Source: Chlorocebus sabaeus | Lineage: Eukaryota; Chordata; Mammalia; Primates; Cercopithecidae | DNA: 64,000 nucleotides | NCBI RefSeq assembly: GCF_047675955.1 | Contig: NC_132919.1 | Span: 72,059,316-72,123,315, forward strand | Reading direction: 5' to 3' | Shown here: piece by piece, positions 21,817 to 31,700 of the stretch | Position numbering within the stretch: position 1 is the stretch's first letter | How the letters are laid out: each line of letters begins with the position of its first letter | Position numbers and translations under genes: made by a program | The notes under the pieces: generated by a model | Seen by the model: only the letters and a program-made list of their open reading frames with translations | Told to the model about the DNA's origin: nothing | The model's database searches: none

Positions 21817-22120
21817 TTTTTTTTTTTTTTTTTTTTTGAGACGGAGTCTCGCTTTGTCACCCAGGCTAGAGTGCAGTGGCCGGATCTCAGCTCACTGCAA
21901 GCTCCGCCTCCCAGGTTCACGCCATTCTCCTGCCTCAGCCTCCCACGTAGCTGGGACTACAGGCGCCCGCCACCTCGCCCGGCTAGTTTTTTTGTATTTT
22001 TTAGTAGAGACGAGGTTTCACCGTGTTAGCCAGGATGGTCTCGATCTCCTGACCTCGTGATCCGCCCGTCTTGGCCTCCCAAAGTGCTGGGATTACAGGC
22101 TTGAGCCACCGCGCCCGGCC
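21817..22120 (-). repeat. AluY, Old World monkey type
   Basis: A full-length, little-diverged copy. It carries CCGGATCTCAGC, CGGCTAGTTTTT and GGCTTGAGCC, variants typical of cercopithecoid AluY rather than human AluY. Confidence 0.85.
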
Positions 22121-22729
22121 CAGAGACAAAATTTTTAAAACCCAGCCAGGATTCCTGAGTTATGTGGTCCTCATGAGGCTTTATCACTCTGGGCCCTTCT
22201 GTTCTCCCCAACCCCTCCACCCCCATCCCCATCCATCTCCCACTATACAGCCAAGGCCCTTCCTTGGCCTGCTTCTGGGAAAGGAAGAAAAGGCTCCATC
22301 CCACCACAGCTGCCAGAGCCCCCACCTTTCAAGAAGCAAGTTCTCCCCACCATCTAATCGAAAGCCCTTCCATTTCTCTAGTCAGCAGGGGCTGCCACGA
22401 CACCCTTTTGCTCTGCCAGGAGGCAGAGATCCCAGCAGGGACAGAGATGGGGAGGGATCAGAGGGCCTGGGGCGCTCTGCTGGACTCTTCCCCTCGCACA
22501 GGCCCGGTGTGAGCCTGGCCTTGCTACATCTTCCCTGTGTGTTTCAGAACAGCTTAGTCAACCTCTCTGAGCCTTGTGTTCCACATGGAGATAATTCCAG
22601 AACCTACCTTCTGGGTTGTTGCAAGGGTTGGATGGGATACTGCCCATGCAGTTCTTAGCACAGGACGTGGATCAGAGCAGGAGCTACAGAAATGGTGGTG
22701 GGGAGAGGCAGAGGGCTGGGAAGAACCTC

Positions 22730-22935
22730 GATGTGTCAGTGCTGAACTGTCTGGTTCAAACTCCACTCCACTACTCACAACTGGGTGACCTTGAGCAGGT
22801 TGCTTAAACTTCGTGTGCCCCTGTTTCTCCTTAAAACGGAGACTATAACAGAACTTGTGTCACTGGGGGATCGTGAGGCACCTAGAGCTTGCTGAACAGT
22901 TCTCCAGCTAAATAAATGTTTGCCGAGTTAATAGT
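22730..22935 (+). repeat. MIR
   Basis: CACAACTGGGTGACCTTGAG, GCCCCTGTTTCTCC and a terminal AATAAATGTTTGCCGA fit MIR. Confidence 0.75.
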
Positions 22936-23849
22936 CTTGTTAGTTGCTGTCATTATCATCGGCCCCCACTAGAGCACTGACCCTCCTTAGACTGTGCCTC
23001 ATCCAGGGGCTTGTTGATGGCAGAAGGTTGGAGGCTGAGCAGAACCAGACTAGAGACCCTGGCATGGGGAATACCAGCTCAGGACAAGCCCACAGTCCCC
23101 ACCTCCTTAAGGTGCACACCTCTGGTATCCTCCTACACCCTGGCACGAGCACAACTGATTCCCTCTGACTCTGCCGGTCAATGGCCCTGCAAAGCAGCCA
23201 GCCCCCTCCCTGTGCCCGGGTCCTGACTACCTCCTGGAAATAAAGCAGGGTCCCAAGGGCCCACTCAAGCCCAGGACTACTCTGCCAGGGTGCCAGCTGG
23301 TGCCCATGGGGGCGGGGCAGCCATTTGATCATGTGGAAGGGGAAAGCTGGAGGCACCCCCAACCTTGTGGCCCCCATGAGATACAAGAAAAGGCTGGGGC
23401 CACCCAGAACCTCCTTCTAGCTTCCCTCCCCTTGGGAGAAGAGGGGTGGGAGCTAAGATTGGCCTGTCCTGTGCCTCAGTTTACTCAGCCATCCAGGTGA
23501 TGGAGTCTTCATTCCTGTCTCCCAGGCTACCTGGGGTCCCAAAGCCTTGGCTTTGGCCTCTCACATCTCCTAGACCTCTTTCCTTTCTTAAAGAATCCTA
23601 GCTCAGCCTCCTGGTCCCCTCCCATGTTCTCTCCTTAGAAGCCACTTGGGAGGACACTGAGCCCCAGAGCGGGAGGCAGAAGCCACCACACGCAGGAGAC
23701 GGCCCCTACAGAACGTGAAGCTGTATCTCCAAGCCCGTCCAGGGCGCCAGTCCCCGCTGGGGTCACCGGCGATCCCCGCCGCTGCCCCTTCCCGCCGCCA
23801 CTGGCCCTTTAAGAGACTCTCCGCGCGCTGCCGTCCCGGATCAGCCAGA

Positions 23850-24010
23850 GAGACCATTAAAATTTTATGCAGAATGAAAATGGGCCAGGTCTCCAGCTTC
23901 CTCGCTCCCATCCAATGATTTATTACTCGCAAATACCACAGAACTAATTAGTATAGTAATTAATTAATACGCATTTGCATATTTGCATGTGCAATTAGTG
24001 CAGTGGAGTG
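23850..24010. promoter_or_regulatory. Octamer and homeodomain site cluster, candidate enhancer
   Basis: Two perfect ATTTGCAT octamers stand head to tail without a gap (23973-23980 and 23981-23988). They are preceded by TAATTA cores at 23945, 23957 and 23961 and followed by CAATTAG near 23992. The block is repeat-free and sits between GC-rich flanks, about 10 kb upstream of NEUROD2. This density of POU and homeodomain sites is typical of developmental enhancers; the target gene is a guess. Confidence 0.45.
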
Positions 24011-24089
24011 ATTACTGGGAGAATGAGGGGCCCCGATTGTCAGATGTGAGGGGGAAGTGGCCTGGAAAAGAGTTAGTGGGAATGAACTT

Positions 24090-24770
24090 TGTAGGGAGCG
24101 CGATGGCTGGGAGGGAGGGGAGGCGAGCACGGGCGAGGCGGGGGGCACCGGGGCACCTCGCTGGGGTACAGGGCGGCCGTGCCCGGGAGCATGGGGCAGG
24201 ACTTCCCTGCGGGTCCAGGACGCAGGTCGGGGGTCGCGACCCCGGCGCCCCCGCCCTGCCCAGCCAGCGGCCCCGCCCCGCCCGCGCTGCGTGGCACGGC
24301 TCCAAGCGCGCGCCTGATTGTTATGCATTGTGTTTCTTGTAGCGAGCGGAGCCGGGCGGAATGGGGCTGGCACAAGCTGTTTCCCTGCCACGCGGCGGTG
24401 GCACCTTAAAGGGGCAGCGTCCCCTTTCCGCCGCCGCGGCCGACCCGCCTGGCCCCCGCCGGCCCCACCTCTGAGCCGGGGCGACCCGCGCCCCTAAGCC
24501 CTGCTCTGGGCGGGAGGGCGCGCGGGGAAGCCGCCCGGGAGGGCGCGCGGTCCCAGGGGGCGCTGGGCACGTGCCGAGGGAGCCCGGCGGGCAGGAAGTC
24601 AGGGCTGCGAGCCGGGATTGGGCGGCTGGGGAGCGCCGGGCGCCGTGCCAGGCGCGGGGCGAGGGTGGCGAGGAGAGAACCGGGAGCAAGCCAGGAGAAG
24701 GACAAGGAGGAGAAGGAGCGAGTGGTGGGGGCCCACCGGGCGCCAGGTGCTTGCTTCTAGGACGCCGCTG
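24090..24770. promoter_or_regulatory. Orphan CpG-rich island
   Basis: About 680 bp of CpG-dense DNA not at the start of any gene I can recognise. It contains CACGTG at about 24569 and a SOX/POU-like composite at 24317-24328. It follows directly on the octamer cluster. It may be an unannotated promoter, an enhancer with CpG-island character, or an eRNA start. Confidence 0.55.
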
Positions 24771-24779
24771 CTCCTCCTT

Positions 24780-24900
24780 GCAAAGATTTTGTGAGGCAAG
24801 GCTCCTTATTCCCATTTTACAGACGGGAGGGTAGACGGGGGCGGGGGCTGCAGGCAACTAGTGAGCAAGTTGTGAAGCTGGCGCTCCTAAAGCTGGATCG
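24780..24900 (-). repeat. MIR fragment (reversed)
   Basis: TTATTCCCATTTTACAGACG and GGCAACTAGTGAGCAAG. Confidence 0.6.
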
Positions 24901-25304
24901 TCCATCCCCAAATGTTCAACGCAGTGCCAAGGGCCAGCGGCGGCAGCGCCATCAGGGGACATCAGGGAGGACTTCCTGGTGGAGGCAGCACCTAGCTGAG
25001 TCTGCAAGGGCTAGGAGGGCGTCTTCTGAAGAAGCTGAGGGAAATGGCATACAGGGTGGAAAAACTCCATGTTTAATGTGACTGCTCCCTCTCTGTGTTT
25101 AGAAGCAGCCTCCACCCACCTAACCACCCAAGAGCAGAACTTGATAGATCCAGGCCAGGGCATGGCTCCTGTGACTTGGGGACCTGGCTAGAGGGCAAAC
25201 CCTGGGCACAAGTCCTTCCCAGGGTACCCTCCTTTCCCTCTCCATTGCGGGTCTGCTGGTAATAGGGTGTGGAGACCACAGCGGTTTCGGAGAAAGGGAC
25301 ACAC

Positions 25305-25720
25305 TGCATAATGAGTAAGAGCATGAGCCCTGGAGTCAAGCCAAACTTGGTTCGAATCCCACCTCTGCCACTTTCTAGCTATGTGACCCTCACACATCAG
25401 CCTTGACGGCAACTTCTCTGCGCTTCAGCATCCTGGTCTTTAAGTGGTGGTTCTAGGAATCCCTCCCACAGACGTCTTGTCAAGAATAAAATAATATTCC
25501 TGTGAAGGCCAGTGCCTGGCATAGATAGCACTCACCATTGTCATTATTACATTATTAAGTATGTTATCACACAGTGCTGAGGCTCTGGGAGCGGGAGGAC
25601 CCAAAGTGGCAACAGGGTCCTTGTTTCCTGTCCACGCTCCGCCACTCACTTATTATGTGACACCAGGCAGGCTGCTTCCCCTCTCTGTGGCTTCTACATC
25701 TGTAAAATGGGGAGTGGGCC
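25305..25720 (+). repeat. Two MIR-like copies in tandem
   Basis: The first has CTGGAGTCAAGCCAAACTTG and TTCTAGCTATGTGACC; the second has CTTATTATGTGACACCAGG and CATCTGTAAAATGGGGAG near 25700. Confidence 0.7.
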
Positions 25721-25781
25721 CATGAGACCCTACCTCTCTAGACTATTCCCTTCCCTCCCTGTGGACCCCAATTAAAAAGTC

Positions 25782-25918
25782 AGGCAGGGCACGGAGGTGT
25801 GGGCCTGTAGTCCCAGCTACTTGGGAGGCTCAGGTGGGAGGATTGCTTGAAGCCAAGTATTTGAGTCCAGCCTGGGCAACATAGCAAGACTCCTGTCTCT
25901 AAAAAAAAAACAAAAAAT
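25782..25918 (+). repeat. Alu monomer (FLAM-like)
   Basis: One arm only, from GGCAGGGCACGGAGGTG to an A-run after CTGTCTCT. Confidence 0.75.
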
Positions 25919-26168
25919 GACTGGGCACGGTGAGTCACACCTGTAATCCCAGCACTTTGGTAGGCCGAAGTGGGTGGATTGCTTGAGATCAGGAGTTCGA
26001 GACCTGCCTCACTGGGCGTGGTGGCGTGCGCCTGTAGTCCTAGTTACTCAGGAGGCTGAGGCAGGAGAATTGCTTGAACCAGGAGGCAGAGGTTGCAGTG
26101 AGCTGGGATCGCACCATTGCACTCCAGCCTGGGCGACAGAGCAAGACTCCGTCTCAAAAAAAGAAAAA
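25919..26168 (+). repeat. Alu with internal deletion
   Basis: It starts CTGGGCACGGTGAGTC and jumps from GAGACCTGCCTC into CTGGGCGTGGTGGC, so the middle of the left arm is missing. It ends GACTCCGTCTCAAAAAAAG. Confidence 0.85.
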
Positions 26169-26261
26169 AGGAAGGAAGGGAGGGAGGGAGGGAGGGAGGA
26201 AGGAAGGAAGGAAGGAAGGAAGGAAGGAAGGAAGGAAGGAAGGAAGGAAGGAAGGAAGGAA
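26169..26261 (+). repeat. (GGAA)n microsatellite
   Basis: About 23 tetranucleotide units grown from the poly(A) tail of the preceding Alu: a few GGAA, several GGGA, then about 15 uninterrupted GGAA. Confidence 0.95.
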
Positions 26262-26799
26262 CCTCCACCCTTTATGCCAGGCAGTCCTTCCCAGGTCCAC
26301 TCCTGTGGCTGACTCAAGAGATCTCTGGTTAAATTGTGACCTCCTAGCCTGACCATGTCCTGCACATACACCATACATTCTGCCCCAGTGACCCTTTGGG
26401 GCTGTCCTCCTGAGTACCAGCACTACCACTAAGGTGTGGGTCATCCATGCCTACTGTCAGGCCCATATGTCTCCTGCACCCATGGGCTCAAGGGACATTT
26501 CAGAGAATAGTCCAGTACCAAGCCCCTAAAATTCCCCAGCCCAGATCCCTGGCTCTGATTTCCAGGGGCAGAAACTGGGAAATACCCAGGTCACAGAGAA
26601 GATCACAACAGTGCCCGCCTTAAGGAAAGAGAGCCCAGGATGCAGCCTGGTCCTGTGCTCTCTCCACTGCCCTGTGCTGCAGCGTCAGGAAGGAGCTCCC
26701 CATCCCCCATCCGCCAGCACTTGGCCACCCAAGAATGCACTTCCTAACCTGCCATCCTTTTGTTCCTCCCATCAGTGCTGAGCTGCAGGTGACCAGGTG

Positions 26800-26900
26800 A
26801 ACCGTGGCACTAGTCCCATTTTACAGATGAGGAAGCAGGGGGTTACATGATCTGACCAAGGTCACAGCTGCTAACTCTGGTCCAGTTGCCACCTTGAGCT
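26800..26900 (-). repeat. MIR fragment (reversed)
   Basis: CCATTTTACAGATGAGGAAG is followed by CTGACCAAGGTCACAGC. Confidence 0.65.
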
Positions 26901-27057
26901 CCCTGTTCATCTGCCTTCCTGTGTGGACTCTGGGAGTGAGTTTGGGAGGGGCTGGAGCAAAACATATCAGCTTCTCCATGGAAAACTCACAAGAGAAGCA
27001 GAACAAAGATATGGTGATGAAGAGAGCTGCAGGAACGAAATAAAAAAAAAAACATTG

Positions 27058-27408
27058 GGCCAGGTGCAGGGCTCACGCCTGTAATCCCAACACTTTGGGA
27101 GGCCAAGGTGGGTAGATCTCTTGAGGTTAGGAGTTCGAGACCAGCCTGGCCAACATGATGAAACCCCATTTCTACCAAAAATACAAAAAATAGCCAGGTG
27201 TGGTGGTGGGCGCCTGTAGTCCCAGTTACTCAGGAGGCTGAGGTGGGAAGATTGCTTGAGCCCAGGAGGTGGAGGCTGCAGTGAGCTGAGATTGTGCCAC
27301 TGCACTCCAGCCTAGGTGACAGAACGAGACCCTATCTCAAAAATAAATAAATAAATAAATTAATTAATTAATTAATTAAAAAGAAAAAATAAAGGAAAAA
27401 AAAATAAC
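27058..27408 (+). repeat. Alu with AT-rich tail
   Basis: Full length from GGCCAGGTGCAGGGCTCACG to about 27342, with a tail of (AAAT)n and (TTAA)n to 27408. Confidence 0.92.
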
Positions 27409-29976
27409 GCTGATCAGAGGCTTGAGGCAAAATCAGCCACCTCTGGACAGAGCTGTTAGCTCATCTGAAGCTTATTAGCACACCCATTTTACAAAGGGGA
27501 AAACTGACATTCCATGTCAGTTCTGGTATTGGTGGGGAAGCTGAAGAGAAAAGAGGGAAGATTTCGAGGAGCGACTTCCTGTGGGTAGAGGTCCTGTGCT
27601 GGCTGCAGCCTTACATTTTGGGGGCAGAAGAACCGACACCACCACCCTCCCAACAGGGGCACGACAGGTCTTGGTGCCACAGCTATATATTGAGGATATT
27701 CTGTGTGCCAGGTCCTAGGTCCACTTCCTGCCTTCGTGAAATGTGCTGCCCAGAGTGGCTTCCTGGAGGAGGTGATGCTTAGGCTTAAGGAGTGAGGAAG
27801 CTGGACTGGACACCTCAAGAAGAGAGAACAGCTTGAACAAAGGTTCCTAGGCATGAGGCTTGTAAAACCAGAAATAGTTGGAGCTGCTGAGGGGACAGAT
27901 AAAAGCAGCAGCTAAATCAGGGGTTTCCCTAAAGAGCATGGCCTCATCTTAGGGGCACTGGGGAGCCATGGAAGGTGCCAGAGTAGGCAAATACCATGTT
28001 TGGATTTGCATTTTGGATAGGATGTTCAGGGTGGGTAGCCTTGGTCCAGTGAGGGAAGCCAGAGGAGCAAGGACCCTTAAGAAGTCACGGCCAACTTCCC
28101 GGAAGAGGAGGGATTGGGTCAGGCCCATAAGACAGAAGGGTTCTGAGATACTGGGGAGCAGCATCAGCAGAGATGCAGCAGTGGGAGCGGGACGCAGCTG
28201 TGTCCCTGGACCTCATCTCGCCTCAGAGTGCCGCGTGCAGAGCGAGAGTGGGGTGGGGTAAGAAGGAGGGGCTCATAGCCTGCTGAAAGGTGAAGGTGTG
28301 GAGACCAAGCAGGAGGTCCACAGCAGGGCAGGCCTTATGGCCTCAGCATCAGGGCCTGGTACCAGGAAGCAAGTCTGGCAGTCCCAGGCTCAGCCTCCTT
28401 GCCCTTCTTTGGGGGGAATCTGTGACCTCTCCCACCCCAAGTCCACCTCTCCAGACTGCAATTTGTGCAAAAGGCAAGGGAAGGGGCTGAGGACTCTGGG
28501 CTTGACGGGGACCCTCAGCTTTTCTCTTTAGGAGTGTCTCAGGAGAAAGGTCCCAGGACCCAAACTCTCTGACCCAGATGGGCATTAATGCAACAAGCAT
28601 TTATTAAGCACAAACTCAGTGAGAGCTGTGTGTATGGCACCAGGCAGGTTGAATCAGCCCCAGGCGTGAACCTGGGAAGGACTGCCTGGCATAAAGGGTG
28701 GAGACTCTTTCCTGGGCATTTATTTATTTATTTATTTTAGAGACGGGAGTCTCACTATGTTGCCCAGTATGAAGCCTGAGACTAAAGAGATACAGAACAA
28801 GTCATCACCAGGGTCCAGGCAAGGAGACAGATGGGTAAATAGATCCTTCTAACAAAGGGTGGTAAGCTACCCTGCCCGGGGAGGTCAGGGAAGGCTTCCA
28901 GGAGGAGGTGTCCAGGAAGCATCTTAGTGAGAAATGAGAATGCATTTGACCAAAGGGAAACTCAGGGACCAGTGCCCATGAGGGAAAGAGCTCTTCTCAG
29001 AAAACCGGGGCTTAGAGGCCAGAAGTCAAAGGTTACTGGAGCAAAGGTCATGCCACCTTTAGAGCAAGGAAACAATCCAGAGGGGGGTGGCTTTGGTGCA
29101 GGACTGGCGGGTCTCCTCAATCAATCCTTTGTCCCTGACTGGGGGTGGGAGAGGGGGACAAGGATGCAACAGAGGTCTGACCTCTGTCAGCATCAGGCCG
29201 GTCCCACCCATCTTTGGGTGGGGTCTAGGCCCACGGTGGGAGCCCAGGGAGCAGGCAGAGGAAGTTGAAGAGAATCCTGGTGGTGAGTGGAGGTCAGGAC
29301 AGGAGGTCAGCACGGAGGAGGGGGCTACACCTCACTGGCCCTGCCCTCCCCTCCCCCATGGCACCACAAGGCACGCAGCCGCATATCACCCGTGCCAGCC
29401 CTCACCTCCCGGCAACGTCGCCGCATTCTCAGCCACGCCATCTGGCGTGCCCGCCGCTCCCCAGCATACTGCGGCGGGCGGGGAGGAGGGGGCAGTGGGG
29501 CAGGTGCCCACCCCAGAGCCAGGAAGAAGCTGCAGGTCCCCCTCCCCCAGCATCCTTTGGACTTGATGTGGGGCAAGGGCTGGGGAGGGAGGTGGTAGGT
29601 GCTCTGATGCTTCAGGAGGAATCTTTGAGCATCTTGAACTGCTGGAACACTGCTGGGCAATGCCAGCCTGTCCCCTCCCTTTCCCCCTCCCCCCACAGCA
29701 CGGCTAATGGCAGGAACACAGGCCCCTCAATGATCTCCAAATTCCTGCCCTTCCCCTCAAATCTGAGGAGGGGAGTGAGAAGACAGGCAGCCCCCTTCCT
29801 TCCTGCGCTCCCAAGCTCGCTGGGTTCTCACCTGCCGGCCCTACTCAGCCCAGAGAGGCCCCAGGAGGTAGATAAATGTGTGGCTGAGGCCAGGGGCTGG
29901 ACACCTGGGTTTGATCCACCTGCCGCTGCCCTCCCTGCCTGGAGCTTTGGTGGGAAATCAAGTGTCCTTCAGTGCC

Positions 29977-30032
29977 CCCACCAATCTCATTCAGGGGTGG
30001 TGACCACCAATCTCATTCGGGGGGTGGTGACT
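29977..30032. repeat. 26-bp tandem duplication
   Basis: CCAATCTCATTC starts at 29981 and again at 30007, each time followed by a G-rich GGGTGGTGAC. It is two copies with one or two differences. Confidence 0.8.
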
Positions 30033-31229
30033 GGCTAGCTGTCCTTCTGGGTGTCAGAATGGAGTGGAGCAGTTAACGATTTATGTATGTATTTTGGTGG
30101 AGCAGGGAGTATAATGAGAGCAGTTTCTAGAACACTCTTCCTGTGCCCTGAGCAAGAATCCCCCAGACTCCTCAGGGATGACCTCCCACCTCCCTGACAC
30201 ACACACTCTGCCCCCCTCACCCCTGCCCCCAGGACCTGAGCCTGTACAAAATGGCCGCTACCCCTCTGAGGCAGCCATTTTAGGTGCCCAGACTGTGGCC
30301 TCCCTTGGGATGGGGCTATGTCTCCATGGGAACCTCAGGCCCCCCAGCTCCCAGTTCCTTCCAAGAGGAGTGGGCAGCAGCAATGGGGGCCTTCCAGGCC
30401 TGGCTGAGGTGCCCATCACTCCCTTTTTTCTCTCAGAGACCTGGAGGGGACCAGGCCCCTCACCAACTCCCTTCCCCCAATGCCAGGGGGAGGAACAGAT
30501 GGCATCTCTGGGTGTCCTTCTCCTTCCGTCTCCTTCCTTCCATTTCTGGCTCTTTCTGTCTCTCCGTCACTGCATCTCTGCATCTCTGGTGCACAGAGAG
30601 ATGCGCGTATGTCCCTGCGTGTTCATGCTTGCTCGTGTGTATGTGAACACACGTGTTGTGCCTCTTTCAAGCCCATGTCTGAAGCAGGCCCATCCCACAC
30701 CTCCCTCTGTTCCAATTTTCCCCTGGTTTTTATTGTATCTTCTAAAAAAAAGTTGAAATGTGTCGAGTGAGAAAAACTTGTTCCATTTTTCTGAAGGAAG
30801 AAAAGACAGAGGAGACAGAACGAAAGGGATGAAGTCCTCAGGTGCACACCCCCAACCTCAGGCCTCCTCCGGGTGACTGAGGGGAGTTTCTCAGACCCAG
30901 AGAGTTGAGGTCATTCCTGACAGGTGGCTGGAAGGGTGGCAGGAACCCCCCACCCAAGGGCTCCCCTATCCCGAACAAGTTTTTACCTCCTGCCTGGAGG
31001 GGCCTGTGATACCCCTGGTGGGTTTAACCCAGCCCTCAGTGTCCAAGGGAGAAGGCAAGAAGGCACAACTTTCTCCCCCAAGGAAGCATTTATTCACCTA
31101 TTCATCCATTCACTTGCCCATCAATTCCACAAAAATTCAGTTTCTATATAGACCAAGCATTCTGAATGTGTGTGGGGAGGGGTATGAGCAAAAAAATTAA
31201 CGTTGTAAACATAATATTGTAAAGGTGTT

Positions 31230-31395
31230 TTAATTAAGAGTTGGCATTTATTGGAGGCTCATTTGTGGCATGGATTATCCCATTTAGTATTAACAGCCCT
31301 ATGAGGGTGTAGCATAATTTATCCCATTTTATAGATGAGGAAATCAAGACCAAGACATGTTATATAACTTGCTTAAAGCATTCAGCATTTTTTTA
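31230..31395 (-). repeat. MIR (reversed)
   Basis: CCTATGAGGGTGTAGC, CATTTTATAGATGAGGAAAT and ATAACTTGCTTAAAGC follow reversed MIR order. Confidence 0.75.
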
Positions 31396-31396
31396 A

Positions 31397-31700
31397 TTTT
31401 TTTTTTTTTTTTTTTTTGAGACAAGGTCTAGCTCTATCACCCAGGCTGGAGTGCAGTGGCATGATCACAGCTCTCTTCAGCTTCTGCCTCCTGGTCTCAA
31501 GTGATCCTCTTGCCTCAGCCTCCAGAGTAGCTGGGACTACAGGCATGCGCCGCCATGCCTGGCTAATTTTTGTATTTTAGGCAGAGGCAGAGTTTCACCA
31601 TGTTGCCCAGGCTGGTCTCGAACTCATGAGCTGAAGGGATCTGCTGGCCTTAGCCTCCCAAACTGTTGGTATTACAGGTGTGAGCCACCGAGCTGGGCCC
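31397..31700 (-). repeat. Alu (AluS/J-like)
   Basis: Flanked by the direct repeat CAGCATTTTTTTAA on both sides. Confidence 0.92.

Larger units (their letters stand above)
26900..31390. other. Intergenic stretch, mostly unique
   Basis: Apart from the Alu at 27058-27342 and a short Alu piece at about 28719-28770, I see no gene. About 27700-28160 has the wording of an old, diverged interspersed repeat that I cannot classify. The 257-codon open frame at 29265-30038 has no recognisable domain and is in GC-rich DNA. Confidence 0.5.

Noticed and set aside
25974..26374. Frames with repeating KEGR or LPSF peptides
   Set aside because: They are translations of the (GGAA)n microsatellite and Alu.
29265..30038. 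A 257-codon plus frame in intergenic DNA
   Set aside because: GC-rich, Pro/Ser-rich text without a domain, splice context or promoter. It may be worth an RNA-seq look but is not supported here.
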